From: Firmicutes bacterium AM41-11
Lineage (GTDB): Bacteria; Bacillota_I; Bacilli_A; Erysipelotrichales; Erysipelotrichaceae
NCBI GenBank assembly: GCA_003480165.1
Contig: QUIQ01000002.1
Coordinates: 1 to 64,000, forward strand
Direction: 5' to 3'
Length of the DNA stretch: 64,000 nucleotides
Shown piece after piece: positions 44,641-54,332 of this stretch; positions within the stretch are counted from its first letter, which is position 1; every line of letters begins with the position of its first letter. Made by a program: the position numbers and the translations under genes. The notes under the pieces were generated by a model. The model worked only from the letters and a program-made list of their open reading frames with translations, made no database searches and was not told the DNA's origin.

Positions 44641-45983
44641 ATTTTATCGAAAAACTAAAAATGAAGGATAATACTGGCATAATATATCGAAACACAGTAT
44701 ATGCTGGTTTAGTAAAATTTTTCTCTCTTTTTATTGCATTATTTACTACACCTGCTTATATGCATTATTTTAATAATGATGAAATATTAGGCGTATGGTT
44801 TACTATTTTATCTGTACTTGCATGGATACTGAATTGTGATATGGGAATAGGTAATGGTTTAAGAAATAATCTTGTTTATGCGATAAACGAAAAAAATTGG
44901 GATAAAGCAAAAAAGTACATTTCTTCCGCTTATTATTTTTTATCGGTATTAGGAATAGTGATTCTTCTAATTATTGTCGGATTAGGAAATTTGATTAGTT
45001 GGAATGTTGTTTTTAATATTTCATCAAAAATAATTTCAACTAGAATTATGAAAATAACAACTTTGATTGTTTTAGCATCTATTGTTTTACAATTTGTTTT
45101 AAGGTTAGTTACTTCAATATTATATGCTTTACAGGAAGCTTTTATTCCTGGTTTATTAAATTTGGCAACGAATCTAATTCTGTTATTATACGTTTTAATA
45201 GCTAATTATATTGGGGAAAATAATAATATTGTCTTTTTAGCTTTAATGTATTTATTTGCAGCGAATATTCCATTGCTAATCGCAACAATTTGGGTCTTTT
45301 CAAAAAAATTGCCAAATTCAAGACCATCCATATTTTATTATAAAAAGGAATATGCGTTTTCAATATTAAAAATAGGTGTTGCTTTTTTATGGTTACAACT
45401 AATATCTATGGTAGTAGACAATACAAATAATTATTTAATAACTTTATTTGTAGGAAATGCTGCAGTAGTAGAATTTCAAATCTACTACAAAATATTTAGT
45501 TTGCCAACAACTGTAGTTATGCTTTTGACAACATCCCTTTGGTCGACAATTACAAAAGCTAAGGCAGAAGGTGATTGGAAGTGGATTGCATCTAGCTATA
45601 AAAAATTTATTAAAATCTCATTAATTTTTACGTTAATGGAATTTCTAATGATTATACCATTACAATTGATTTTTAATATATGGTTAGGCGATAAAACAAT
45701 AACAGTAAATTATGGTATAGCCTGTATCTTTGCTGTTTCTGGTTCAATAATGAGTTTAAGAACTATATTAGCTAATTATTCAAACGGATTATATGAAATT
45801 AGAATTCAAGGTATATACATGACATTTGGTGCTATTATTAATATCCCTTTGGCATATATTTTATCATGTTTGTTTGATAGTTATATCTCAATTGTTATAG
45901 CAAATGTTATTTCTATGTTACCTTATTGCATGGCACAAATGATTTGGTGCAAACGCAATATTCTAAATAAAGTAATTGTATAA
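44637..45983 (+). CDS. wzx: Repeat-unit flippase (Wzx-like)
   Basis: 448 residues, about twelve membrane helices, polysaccharide-transport MATE-like fold (MHYFNNDEILGVWFTILSV..., DMGIGNGLRN, YKIFSLPTTVVMLLTTSLW). It moves undecaprenyl-linked repeat units across the membrane. It is start/stop coupled to the preceding transferase. No terminator is obvious; about 110 AT-rich bases follow, with a weak possible promoter. Confidence 0.87.
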   Translation: MNFIEKLKMKDNTGIIYRNTVYAGLVKFFSLFIALFTTPAYMHYFNNDEILGVWFTILSVLAWILNCDMGIGNGLRNNLVYAINEKNWDKAKKYISSAYYFLSVLGIVILLIIVGLGNLISWNVVFNISSKIISTRIMKITTLIVLASIVLQFVLRLVTSILYALQEAFIPGLLNLATNLILLLYVLIANYIGENNNIVFLALMYLFAANIPLLIATIWVFSKKLPNSRPSIFYYKKEYAFSILKIGVAFLWLQLISMVVDNTNNYLITLFVGNAAVVEFQIYYKIFSLPTTVVMLLTTSLWSTITKAKAEGDWKWIASSYKKFIKISLIFTLMEFLMIIPLQLIFNIWLGDKTITVNYGIACIFAVSGSIMSLRTILANYSNGLYEIRIQGIYMTFGAIINIPLAYILSCLFDSYISIVIANVISMLPYCMAQMIWCKRNILNKVIV

Positions 45984-46092
45984 TAGGCTTTTAATTTAAA
46001 TAGTTTTTTTATTCAAGAGTGTATGTTTATTGTATTAATTATATAAATATTATAAATAAGATATTGTTAAGTTTGAAAAGGAGAGTTTATTT

Positions 46093-47133
46093 ATGAGTTT
46101 ATTTAAAGACAAAACATTAATGATTACTGGAGGTACTGGTTCATTTGGTAATGCAGTACTAAATCGTTTTTTGGATACGGATATTGGAGAGATTCGTATC
46201 TTTTCGCGTGATGAGAAGAAACAAGATGATATGCGTCATGAATTTCAGGCAAAGATGCCTGAGGTTGCGGATAAGATTAAATTTTATATTGGTGATGTTC
46301 GTGATTTGCAATCTGTAAGAAACGCAATGCCTGGCGTGGATTATATCTTTCATGCGGCTGCTTTAAAACAAGTACCATCTTGTGAATTCTTTCCAATGGA
46401 GGCTGTTCGTACTAATGTTATTGGTACGGATAATGTATTAACGGCTGCGATTGAGTTTGGGGTAGAATCTGTAATTTGTTTAAGTACAGATAAGGCTGCT
46501 TATCCTATTAATGCGATGGGCATTACTAAGGCTATTGAAGAAAAGGTGGCTGTCGCTAAATCTAGAAATTCTGGTAAGACTAAGATTTGTTGTACACGTT
46601 ATGGCAATGTAATGTGTTCACGTGGATCGGTTATTCCTTTATGGATTGATCAGATCAAGAATGGGAATCCTATTACTTTAACCGAGCCTAAAATGACTCG
46701 TTTTATTATGAGTTTAGAGGAGGCTGTTGATTTAGTATTATTTGCATTTGAACATGGAGAAAATGGAGATCTATTAATTCAAAAGGCCCCTGCTTGTACA
46801 ATTCAAACACAGGCTGAGGCTGTATGTGAATTGTTTGGTGGTAAAAAAGAAGATATCAAGGTTATTGGTATTCGTCATGGGGAAAAGATGTATGAAACTT
46901 TATTGACGAACGAAGAGTGTGCCAAGGCTATTGATATGGGTAATTTCTATCGAGTACCGGCTGATAATCGTGGATTAAATTATGACAAATATTTCAAAGA
47001 CGGAGATGAAAAACGTAATACATTAACTGAGTTTAATTCGGATAATACAAGAAGATTAAACTTAGAGGAAACAAAAGAAAAGATTGCCTCTTTATCTTAT
47101 ATTCAAGAAGAATTGAAGAAAATGGAAGATTAG
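46093..47133 (+). CDS. capE: UDP-N-acetylglucosamine 4,6-dehydratase/5-epimerase (CapE/FnlA)
   Basis: 346 residues, soluble extended SDR. NAD motif TGGTGSFGNAVL, LSTDKAAYPINAMGITKAIEEK with the dehydratase Asp/Lys pair, and NTRRL near the end. It converts UDP-GlcNAc to the UDP-4-keto-6-deoxy-L-talo form, first step to UDP-L-FucNAc. AAGGAGAG precedes the ATG. The next gene starts 4 bp after its stop. Codon use is less AT-biased than in the preceding genes. Confidence 0.92.
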   Translation: MSLFKDKTLMITGGTGSFGNAVLNRFLDTDIGEIRIFSRDEKKQDDMRHEFQAKMPEVADKIKFYIGDVRDLQSVRNAMPGVDYIFHAAALKQVPSCEFFPMEAVRTNVIGTDNVLTAAIEFGVESVICLSTDKAAYPINAMGITKAIEEKVAVAKSRNSGKTKICCTRYGNVMCSRGSVIPLWIDQIKNGNPITLTEPKMTRFIMSLEEAVDLVLFAFEHGENGDLLIQKAPACTIQTQAEAVCELFGGKKEDIKVIGIRHGEKMYETLLTNEECAKAIDMGNFYRVPADNRGLNYDKYFKDGDEKRNTLTEFNSDNTRRLNLEETKEKIASLSYIQEELKKMED

Positions 47134-47137
47134 TTAT

Positions 47138-48334
47138 ATGAAGATTTTAGTTACTGGTGCAAAGGGTATGGTCGGTACTGCTCTTTGTAATAACTTAAAG
47201 AATATTAGGGATGGTAAGAATCGTACACGTCCTAATTTAGTGATTGATGAGATTTATGAATATGATATTGATTCAACGAAAGAAGAGTTAGACTCATATT
47301 GTTCGTCATGTGATTTTGTATTTAACTTAGCTGGAGTGAATCGTCCTGAAAATCAAGAGGATTTTATGAAAGGAAACTTTGGATTTGCTTCACAACTTCT
47401 AGATACTCTAAAGAAACATAACAATAAGGCTGGTATTATGTTGTCTAGTAGTATACAGGCTACATTATCAGGTCGTTTTGGTGACAGTGAGTATGGTCGT
47501 AGTAAAAAGGCTGGAGAAGATTTATTCTTTGATTATGCCGATGAAACAGGTGCTCCTGTTTATGTATATCGTTTTCCAAATTTAATGGGTCATTCTAGAC
47601 CTAGATATAATAGTGCCGTAAGTACTTTCTGTTATTGTGTTGCCAATGATGAAGAATTTACTGTAAATGATAGAAGTACAGAACTTGAATTATTATATAT
47701 TGATGATCTTGTAGAAGGTATGTTTGATTTACTTGAAGGTAAAGAAAATCATTGTGAATTTTCTGGTGTTGAAACAGTTCTAAATGAATCTGGTCGTTAT
47801 TGTTGTGTTCCGGTTACTCATAAAGTAACTCTTGGAGAAATTGTTGAATTATTAGAAGAATTTAAGAATCAACCTGTATCTTTAATGATGCCTAAAATGC
47901 CTGAGGGTTCTTTTGCAAAGAAATTATTTAGTTTATATTTAAGTTATTTACCTACAAGTAAGTTTAAATATGCGATGAAAATGAATTGTGATGATCGTGG
48001 ATCATTTACTGAATTGGTACATACATTAGATTGTGGACAAGTATCCATTAATATTAGTAAACCTGGTATTACTAAGGGTCAGCATTGGCATAATAGTAAG
48101 TGGGAACAATTTATTGTGGTTGCAGGTCATGGATTGATTCAAGAAAGAAATATTAATACAGGTGAAACTGTTGAGTTTGAAGTAAGTGGAGATAAGATTG
48201 AAGCTATTTATATGATTCCAGGATGGACTCATAATATTATCAATTTATCTGAAACAGAAAACTTAGTAACTGTTATGACTTGTAATGAAATCTTTGATCC
48301 AAATCATCCAGATACTTTCTTTGAGAAGGTATAG
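47138..48334 (+). CDS. capF: Bifunctional reductase with cupin domain (CapF/FnlB)
   Basis: 398 residues. N-terminal SDR domain (VTGAKGMVGTAL, EYGRSKKAGEDL with Tyr-x3-Lys) and C-terminal cupin (GQHWHNSKWEQFIVVAGHGLIQ, WTHNIINL). In the CapF family the cupin does a 3-epimerisation and the SDR reduces the 4-keto group to give UDP-2-acetamido-2,6-dideoxy-L-talose. It sits directly between CapE and the acyltransferase. Confidence 0.92.
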   Translation: MKILVTGAKGMVGTALCNNLKNIRDGKNRTRPNLVIDEIYEYDIDSTKEELDSYCSSCDFVFNLAGVNRPENQEDFMKGNFGFASQLLDTLKKHNNKAGIMLSSSIQATLSGRFGDSEYGRSKKAGEDLFFDYADETGAPVYVYRFPNLMGHSRPRYNSAVSTFCYCVANDEEFTVNDRSTELELLYIDDLVEGMFDLLEGKENHCEFSGVETVLNESGRYCCVPVTHKVTLGEIVELLEEFKNQPVSLMMPKMPEGSFAKKLFSLYLSYLPTSKFKYAMKMNCDDRGSFTELVHTLDCGQVSINISKPGITKGQHWHNSKWEQFIVVAGHGLIQERNINTGETVEFEVSGDKIEAIYMIPGWTHNIINLSETENLVTVMTCNEIFDPNHPDTFFEKV

Positions 48335-48336
48335 GT

Positions 48337-48834
48337 ATGAAGAATCTATATATTCTCGGTGCAGGTGGATTTGGTCATGTGATTAAAGATATGGCTGAAC
48401 AAAGTGGTAAGTATACAAAGATATGTTTTTTAGATGATAACTCTGATGAAGCAGTTGGTAAATTAAGTGACCTACCTAAATTTATTGATTCAGACTCTTG
48501 TTTTTTTGTGGGATTAGGAAATAATTCTGTACGATTAGATTTAATTAATAAACTTCTTTGTTTAAATTGTGAAGTTATTTCTTTAATTCATCCAACTGCA
48601 TATGTAAGTCCAACAGCTAAATTAGGAATTGGATGTTGCGTACTTCCAATGGCAGTCATTAATACGGACAGTGTTATTAAAGATGGTTGTATTATTAATT
48701 GTGGTGCTATAGTGGATCATAATTGTATAGTGAATGAAGGCGTTCATGTTTGTATGAATGCTGTAATTAAGGCTAACAATGAAATAGCTTCGTTAACTAA
48801 AGTTGAAGCTTGTCGTGTTGTAGAAAGAGGATAG
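48337..48834 (+). CDS. PglD/NeuD-like sugar acyltransferase
   Basis: 165 residues. N-terminal nucleotide-sugar-binding half (LYILGAGGFGHVIKDMAEQ) and left-handed helix repeats (HPTAYVSPTAKLGIGCCV, INCGAIVDHNCIV with the catalytic-type His). It is shorter than typical PglD/NeuD proteins because the last helix turns and the usual PAK-type ending are missing. It stands between capF and capG, which are normally adjacent, 2-3 bp from each. It may acetylate an amino sugar. Confidence 0.78.
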   Translation: MKNLYILGAGGFGHVIKDMAEQSGKYTKICFLDDNSDEAVGKLSDLPKFIDSDSCFFVGLGNNSVRLDLINKLLCLNCEVISLIHPTAYVSPTAKLGIGCCVLPMAVINTDSVIKDGCIINCGAIVDHNCIVNEGVHVCMNAVIKANNEIASLTKVEACRVVERG

Positions 48835-48837
48835 AAA

Positions 48838-50013
48838 ATGGCAGATTATAGTAATGTATGTTTTCAAAACAATGGTAAATTAAAACTATTGATTATTGTA
48901 GGGACTCGTCCTGAAATTATTCGTTTGGCTGCAGTAATCAACAAAACAAGAAAGTATTTTGCTGTAATTTTGGCACATACTGGTCAGAATTATGATTATA
49001 ACTTAAATGGTGTTTTCTTCCATGATTTAGAATTGAAAGATCCAGAAGTATATTTAAATGCCGTAGGAAATGATTTAGGGGAAACTATGGGTAACATTAT
49101 CTCTGAATCTTATAAATTAATGGCTGAAATTAAACCAGATGCAGTATTAGTATTAGGGGATACAAATAGTTGTTTAAGTGTAATTGGAGCTAAACGTTTA
49201 CACATTCCAATCTTCCATATGGAAGCAGGGAATCGTTGTAAGGATGAATGTTTACCTGAAGAAACAAATCGTAGAATTGTAGATATTATTTCAGATGTAA
49301 ACATGGCTTATTCTGAACATGCTAGAAGATATTTGGCAGATACAGGACTTCCAAAAGAAAGAACATATGTTACGGGTTCTCCAATGGCTGAAGTTTTACA
49401 TAATAATTTAGCTAAAATTGAAGCGAGTGATATTCATACTCGATTAGGTCTTGAAAAAGGTAAATATATCTTATTAAGTGCGCATAGAGAAGAAAATATT
49501 GATACAGAAAAGAACTTCTTATCTTTATTTAATGCGATCAATCAAATGGCAGAAAAGTATGATATGCCAATTCTTTATTCTTGTCATCCAAGAAGTAAAA
49601 AGAGAATTGAAGCAACAGGTTTTAAATTAGATCCTAGAGTAATTCAACATGAACCTCTTGGATTCCATGATTATAACTGCCTTCAAATGAATGCATTCTG
49701 TGTTGTATCTGATAGTGGAACACTTCCAGAAGAGAGTAGTTTCTTTACAAGTGTAGGACATCCATTTCCAGCTGTATGTATTCGTACAAGTACAGAAAGA
49801 CCAGAAGCCTTAGATAAAGGTGACTTTATTTTAGCTGGAATTGATAAAGATCATTTACTACAAGCAGTAGATGTAGCAGTAGAAATGAATAAGAACAATG
49901 ATCTTGGTATACCAGTACCTGATTATGTGGATGAAAATGTAAGTGATAAGGTTGTTAAAATTATTCAATCATATACTGGTGTAATAGACAAAATGGTATG
50001 GAGAAAGTATTAA
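48838..50013 (+). CDS. capG: UDP-N-acetyl-talosamine/glucosamine 2-epimerase (CapG/FnlC)
   Basis: 391 residues. WecB-like fold: VGTRPEIIRLAAVI, HTGQNYD, VLGDTNSCLS, FHMEAGNRC, SAHREENI, SDSGTLPEES. Given CapE and CapF next door, it most likely performs the last 2-epimerisation to UDP-L-FucNAc rather than making ManNAc. Its 3' end forms one arm of a terminator. Confidence 0.9.
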   Translation: MADYSNVCFQNNGKLKLLIIVGTRPEIIRLAAVINKTRKYFAVILAHTGQNYDYNLNGVFFHDLELKDPEVYLNAVGNDLGETMGNIISESYKLMAEIKPDAVLVLGDTNSCLSVIGAKRLHIPIFHMEAGNRCKDECLPEETNRRIVDIISDVNMAYSEHARRYLADTGLPKERTYVTGSPMAEVLHNNLAKIEASDIHTRLGLEKGKYILLSAHREENIDTEKNFLSLFNAINQMAEKYDMPILYSCHPRSKKRIEATGFKLDPRVIQHEPLGFHDYNCLQMNAFCVVSDSGTLPEESSFFTSVGHPFPAVCIRTSTERPEALDKGDFILAGIDKDHLLQAVDVAVEMNKNNDLGIPVPDYVDENVSDKVVKIIQSYTGVIDKMVWRKY

Positions 50014-50035
50014 TCTTTCTTCATACTTTATTATT
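49996..50035 (+). terminator. Terminator after capG, before the defence-like gene
   Basis: GTATGGAGAAAG pairs with CTTTCTTCATAC (12 bp, one G-U) over a seven-base loop and is followed by TTTATTATT. The capG stop is in the loop. It insulates the next gene from capsule transcription. Confidence 0.75.
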
Positions 50036-50107
50036 ATGATTAATGTTATTCTAGAAATAAATTATTTTTTAATTTTTTGTAGAATAATATTTAAAAAGGA
50101 GATATGT

Positions 50108-51721
50108 ATGCGGATTAAATTACCATTATTAAATAATCAACAAATATATGTAGAGGATAAAAAATCTATAGTTTTAGTTGGTGCAAATGGATCTGGAAAA
50201 ACTAGAATGAGTATTTGGATTGATGAGAATAATAGTGATTTAAACATTCACCGTATATCTGCTCAAAAATCGTTAAATATTCCAGAATTTGTCAGCCCAT
50301 CTGAATTAGAAAATGCTAAAGAAAAATTTTTATATGGTACAGCAGGAATAGTTGATAAAAAAGTGTTACATACTATAGGCAAAAAAATAAATAGATGGAA
50401 TGAGAAGCCAGAGACTCATCTTTTAACAGATTTTGATTATATGATGGAGTACTTATTCACTGAAAATTATGAGAAAAGTATTAAATATAGAGATCAGCAC
50501 AAAGAAGGAAATTTAGATTTTGATAATGATACATTATTAGAGCAAATTAAAAATATATTTGAAAATGTAATAACCCATCGGAAGTTACAAATTGATGCGG
50601 GTAAGATTAGTGTTGTAAGTTCAGATGATGAAGATTTATATAATGCTAGCCAGATGAGTGATGGGGAAAGAGCAATTTTTCATTTTATAGGTGAAGTATT
50701 ATGTGCTGAATCTAATAGTTTAATTATCGTTGATGAGCCAGAAAATCATTTACATGCTTCAATTTTAAAAAGATTATGGGATAATATAGAAAAATCTAGA
50801 CCAGACTGTGTATTTTTATATATAACACATAATTTTGATTTTGCTATTTCAAGGGTTAATTCACAGATAATTTGGTTAAAATCGTATAAGAATAAAGAGT
50901 GGGATTATAAATTAATAAATGAAGATGAAAACACGGATGATAATTTAGATTGTTTGAAATTGGAATTGTTAGGTAGTAGACAAAATGTAATGTTTGTAGA
51001 AGGAACTAAAAATAACAGTTTTGATCAAAAGATATATTCAAGAATATATAGTGATTATAATGTATTATCACTTGAAAGTTGTAGTAATGTGATTCAAGCG
51101 GTTAAAACATATAACAATACTAATGATTTGCATCATATGAATGTAGTAGGAATAATAGATCGTGATCGGAGATCAGAAGAAGAGATTCTTAATCTTAAAT
51201 CAGATAATATATATGTTCCAGACGTTGCTGAAGTAGAAAATCTATTTTTATTACCAGAAGTAATAGAAATAATGTGTAAAAAAGAGATTAAAGATTATAA
51301 TGAGACATTGGAATTTGTAAAAGAAAACACTTTTAAGTTTTTGGGAGATCATGAGGAAGAGCAAGCAATTTTATTTGTCAAACATCAAGTAATGAATATA
51401 ATTAATCAAAATGTGAATAAGAAACATAATACAATTGATTCTTTAAAAAGTGAAACACAAAATATATCGCAAAATATTAATATAGATGAAATATATAAAA
51501 AGGAAATAAAAAATATAGAAACAATAATCAAGGATAGGGACTATTTACTAGCATTAAAAACAATTAACAATAAAGGGTTATTAAATTTTACAAAATTACC
51601 GAGTGAATTTGGATGGAAAGCAGATTATTATCAGAATCAAGTTGTAAATATACTTTGCTATGATGATGAGTATGGTGATAGATTAAAAGAAATCTTTAAA
51701 AAATATATCAAAATAGGATAA
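50108..51721 (+). CDS. AAA-ATPase/DUF4435 fusion, PARIS-like (AriAB) defence candidate
   Basis: 537 residues from ATG 50108 (AAAAAGGAG upstream). N-terminal ABC-type AAA ATPase: Walker A LVGANGSGKTR, signature-like QMSDGERA, Walker B LIIVDEPENHLH, H-loop YITHNFDF. From about residue 300 a DUF4435/TOPRIM-like domain: VMFVEGTKNNSFD (Glu), VVGIIDRDRRS (D-x-D) and DVAEVENLFLL. Separate AriA (ATPase) and AriB (DUF4435 nuclease) form PARIS, which senses phage anti-restriction proteins; merged forms are known. It lies alone between capG and an epimerase gene, very AT-rich, with a terminator before it. Function inferred. Confidence 0.78.
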   Translation: MRIKLPLLNNQQIYVEDKKSIVLVGANGSGKTRMSIWIDENNSDLNIHRISAQKSLNIPEFVSPSELENAKEKFLYGTAGIVDKKVLHTIGKKINRWNEKPETHLLTDFDYMMEYLFTENYEKSIKYRDQHKEGNLDFDNDTLLEQIKNIFENVITHRKLQIDAGKISVVSSDDEDLYNASQMSDGERAIFHFIGEVLCAESNSLIIVDEPENHLHASILKRLWDNIEKSRPDCVFLYITHNFDFAISRVNSQIIWLKSYKNKEWDYKLINEDENTDDNLDCLKLELLGSRQNVMFVEGTKNNSFDQKIYSRIYSDYNVLSLESCSNVIQAVKTYNNTNDLHHMNVVGIIDRDRRSEEEILNLKSDNIYVPDVAEVENLFLLPEVIEIMCKKEIKDYNETLEFVKENTFKFLGDHEEEQAILFVKHQVMNIINQNVNKKHNTIDSLKSETQNISQNINIDEIYKKEIKNIETIIKDRDYLLALKTINNKGLLNFTKLPSEFGWKADYYQNQVVNILCYDDEYGDRLKEIFKKYIKIG

Positions 51722-51754
51722 ATATTACTGGTATATAGACATGGAGGAAGTTTT

Positions 51755-52789
51755 ATGAATGAAACTATTTTTGTTACAGGTGCATCAGGATTTATTGGAT
51801 CCAATTTATGTAAAAGGATTTTAAATGAAGATTCTGAATGTAAGGTTATCGGTTTAGATAACATGAATGATTATTATGATGTGCGTATTAAGGAGGCTAG
51901 ACTAAATGAATTGTCTGGTTATTCGAATTATACGTTTATTAAAGGAAACTTAGCTGATAAGGAATTAATTGATTCTATCTTTGATAAGTATCGTCCTAGT
52001 ATTGTAGTTAACTTGGGTGCTCAGGCTGGTGTTCGTTATTCTATTACGAATCCAGATGCTTATATTGAAAGTAATATGTTGGGTTTCTACAATATTTTAG
52101 AGGCTTGTAGAAATTATCCAGTAGAACACTTAGTATATGCTTCTAGTAGTAGTGTATATGGATCGAATAAAAAGGTTCCTTATAGTACGGATGATAAGGT
52201 GGATAATCCAGTTAGTTTATATGCAGCAACAAAGAAGAGTAATGAGTTAATGGCTCATGCTTATGCTAAACTATACAATATTCCTAGTACTGGATTAAGA
52301 TTCTTTACTGTATATGGTCCTGCTGGACGTCCAGACATGGCATACTTTGGATTTACAAATAAACTAGTGAATGGGGATACGATTAAGATTTTTAATTATG
52401 GTAATTGTAAACGTGACTTTACATATGTAGATGATATTGTAGAAGGTGTTATTCGTGTTATGAATAAAGCACCAGAAAAGAAGAATGGTGAGGATGGTCT
52501 TCCTATTCCACCTTATGCTATTTACAATATTGGTAATAGTAATCCAGAAAACTTATTAGATTTTGTACAGATCCTATCTGAAGAATTAGTAAGAGCTGGC
52601 GTATTGCCTGAAGATTATGATTTTGAAGCACACAAAGAATTAGTGGCTATGCAACCCGGAGATGTACCAGTAACATATGCGGATACGAGTGCTTTAGAAA
52701 GAGATTTTGGTTTTAAACCACATACGCCATTAAGAGAAGGCTTAAGAAAGTTTGCTGAGTGGTACAAAGAATTTTATATGACTAAATAG
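51755..52789 (+). CDS. UDP-glucuronate 4-epimerase-like SDR
   Basis: 344 residues. TGASGFIGSNL, LDNMNDYYDVRIKEARL (diagnostic for UronateEpimerase), SLYAATKKSNELMAHAYA with Tyr-x3-Lys, GPAGRPDMAYF. It probably makes UDP-GalA from UDP-GlcA, the product of the convergent dehydrogenase gene. ATGGAGGAAG precedes the ATG. A shared terminator follows. Confidence 0.9.
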   Translation: MNETIFVTGASGFIGSNLCKRILNEDSECKVIGLDNMNDYYDVRIKEARLNELSGYSNYTFIKGNLADKELIDSIFDKYRPSIVVNLGAQAGVRYSITNPDAYIESNMLGFYNILEACRNYPVEHLVYASSSSVYGSNKKVPYSTDDKVDNPVSLYAATKKSNELMAHAYAKLYNIPSTGLRFFTVYGPAGRPDMAYFGFTNKLVNGDTIKIFNYGNCKRDFTYVDDIVEGVIRVMNKAPEKKNGEDGLPIPPYAIYNIGNSNPENLLDFVQILSEELVRAGVLPEDYDFEAHKELVAMQPGDVPVTYADTSALERDFGFKPHTPLREGLRKFAEWYKEFYMTK

Positions 52790-52825
52790 AAAAAGGGCTG
52801 CTGTTAGATAACAGCAGCCTTTTTG
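52790..52825. terminator. Bidirectional terminator at the end of the capsule locus
   Basis: AAAAAGG-CTGCTGTTA/TAACAGCAG-CCTTTTT type stem with a two- to three-base loop; Ts on both strands. Confidence 0.88.
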
Positions 52826-52828
52826 AGA

Positions 52829-54301
52829 CTAGTCTCTTTTGAAGATGTCTCTTGTATAAACTTTATCTTTTACATCGTCCAGGCAGGAATCGTATCGATT
52901 AGCGATGATTGCCTGGCTTTTCTTTTTGAATTTATTTAAGTCATTCACAACTTCTGAGCCATAGAAGGTTTCGCCATTTTCTATTGTAGGTTCATAAATA
53001 ATAACCGTAGCTCCCTTAGCTTTGATTCGTTTCATAACCCCTTGAATCGAAGACTGTCTAAAGTTATCTGAATTGGATTTCATCGTTAAACGATATACAC
53101 CAATAACTTTTTCTCCTTCTTTACATGGATCCCAAGTACTATTGGCTTCATAAGCACCTGCAATTTCTAAGACTCTATCTGCAATGTAGTCTTTTCTTGT
53201 TCGGTTACTTTCTACAATAGCGGAAATCATATTTTGTGGAACATCGTTAAAGTTGGCAAGAAGTTGTTTGGTGTCCTTTGGTAAACAATAACCTCCATAT
53301 CCAAAAGAAGGATTGTTGTAGTGAGTACCAATACGTGGATCTAAACATACACCATCAATAATCTCTTCGGTATTTAATCCCTTTGATTCAGCATATGTAT
53401 CTAATTCGTTGAAATAAGAAACACGTAAAGCTAAATAAGTATTCGCAAATAACTTAACAGCTTCAGCTTCCGTGAATCCCATAAATAAAGTATCAATGTT
53501 TTCTTTGATAGCACCTTGTTGAAGCAAGCTTGCGAATGTATGTGCTTTATCCTTTGATTCTTCATCACAAGAAACAATGATTCTAGAAGGATACAAGTTA
53601 TCGTATAAAGCCTTGCTTTCTCTTAAGAATTCAGGACTAAAGATAATATTCTTTGTATTGTATTTCTTTCTTACAGAAGCAGTATATCCAACTGGAATCG
53701 TTGATTTAATAACCATGGTTGCATTTGGATTTACTTTAAGAACTAATTCAATGACAGATTCAACTGCAGAACAGTCAAAGAAGTTTTTCTTGCTGTCGTA
53801 GTTAGTTGGTGCAGCAATAACGACAAAATCTGCATTCTTATAAGCATTTTCTCCATCTAAAGTCGCAACTAAATCCAAATCTTTTTCAGCCAAATACTTT
53901 TCAATGTATTCATCTTGAATAGGGGATTTACGTTGGTTAATTAAATTTACTTTTTCTTGAATAATATCTACTGCCGTTACATGGTTGTGTTGTGACAATA
54001 AAGTCGCAATAGATAAACCAACATAACCCGTTCCAGCTACAGCTACATTATATTTCTTATCTAAAACCGGTTTTTCAGAAGCAGTTCTTTCTTCTTCAAA
54101 TAAATCTGTGACTTCAAAATGAAGCACTTCTGCAATCGCTTCTAGTTGCTCAATCGAAGGCATGTAGTCACAACTCTCTAGTCGACTAATCATTGCACGA
54201 TTAATACCTGTTAATTCAGCAAGCTTTGTTTGTGTGATCTTGCATTCTTTTCTTTTGCTGGTGATAGTATCAGCCATTTTCTTCATAGATAATTTTTTCA
54301 T
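52829..54301 (-). CDS. UDP-glucose 6-dehydrogenase with N-terminal XRE DNA-binding domain
   Basis: 490 residues from ATG at 54301 (GGAG upstream; a TTG at 54313 is less likely). Residues about 8-68 are an XRE helix-turn-helix ([44 protein letters not shown], read in parts). From about 80 a nucleotide-sugar dehydrogenase follows: [13 protein letters not shown], the STIPVGYT loop, the catalytic cysteine in [12 protein letters not shown], and [12 protein letters not shown] at the C-terminal domain. It should make UDP-GlcA, feeding the convergent epimerase. The HTH suggests it also binds DNA. A perfect 20-bp palindrome lies at 54333-54352. Confidence 0.9.
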   Translation of the reverse strand: MKKLSMKKMADTITSKRKECKITQTKLAELTGINRAMISRLESCDYMPSIEQLEAIAEVLHFEVTDLFEEERTASEKPVLDKKYNVAVAGTGYVGLSIATLLSQHNHVTAVDIIQEKVNLINQRKSPIQDEYIEKYLAEKDLDLVATLDGENAYKNADFVVIAAPTNYDSKKNFFDCSAVESVIELVLKVNPNATMVIKSTIPVGYTASVRKKYNTKNIIFSPEFLRESKALYDNLYPSRIIVSCDEESKDKAHTFASLLQQGAIKENIDTLFMGFTEAEAVKLFANTYLALRVSYFNELDTYAESKGLNTEEIIDGVCLDPRIGTHYNNPSFGYGGYCLPKDTKQLLANFNDVPQNMISAIVESNRTRKDYIADRVLEIAGAYEANSTWDPCKEGEKVIGVYRLTMKSNSDNFRQSSIQGVMKRIKAKGATVIIYEPTIENGETFYGSEVVNDLNKFKKKSQAIIANRYDSCLDDVKDKVYTRDIFKRD

Positions 54302-54315
54302 GTTTTTCTCCAAAC

Positions 54316-54321
54316 ATTATA
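54316..54321 (-). promoter_or_regulatory. -10 box of the XRE-dehydrogenase gene
   Basis: TATAAT on the reverse strand, 14 bases before the ATG. It implies a very short leader containing GGAG. The palindrome upstream overlaps the expected -35 position. Confidence 0.5.
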
Positions 54322-54332
54322 ATTTCATTAAT

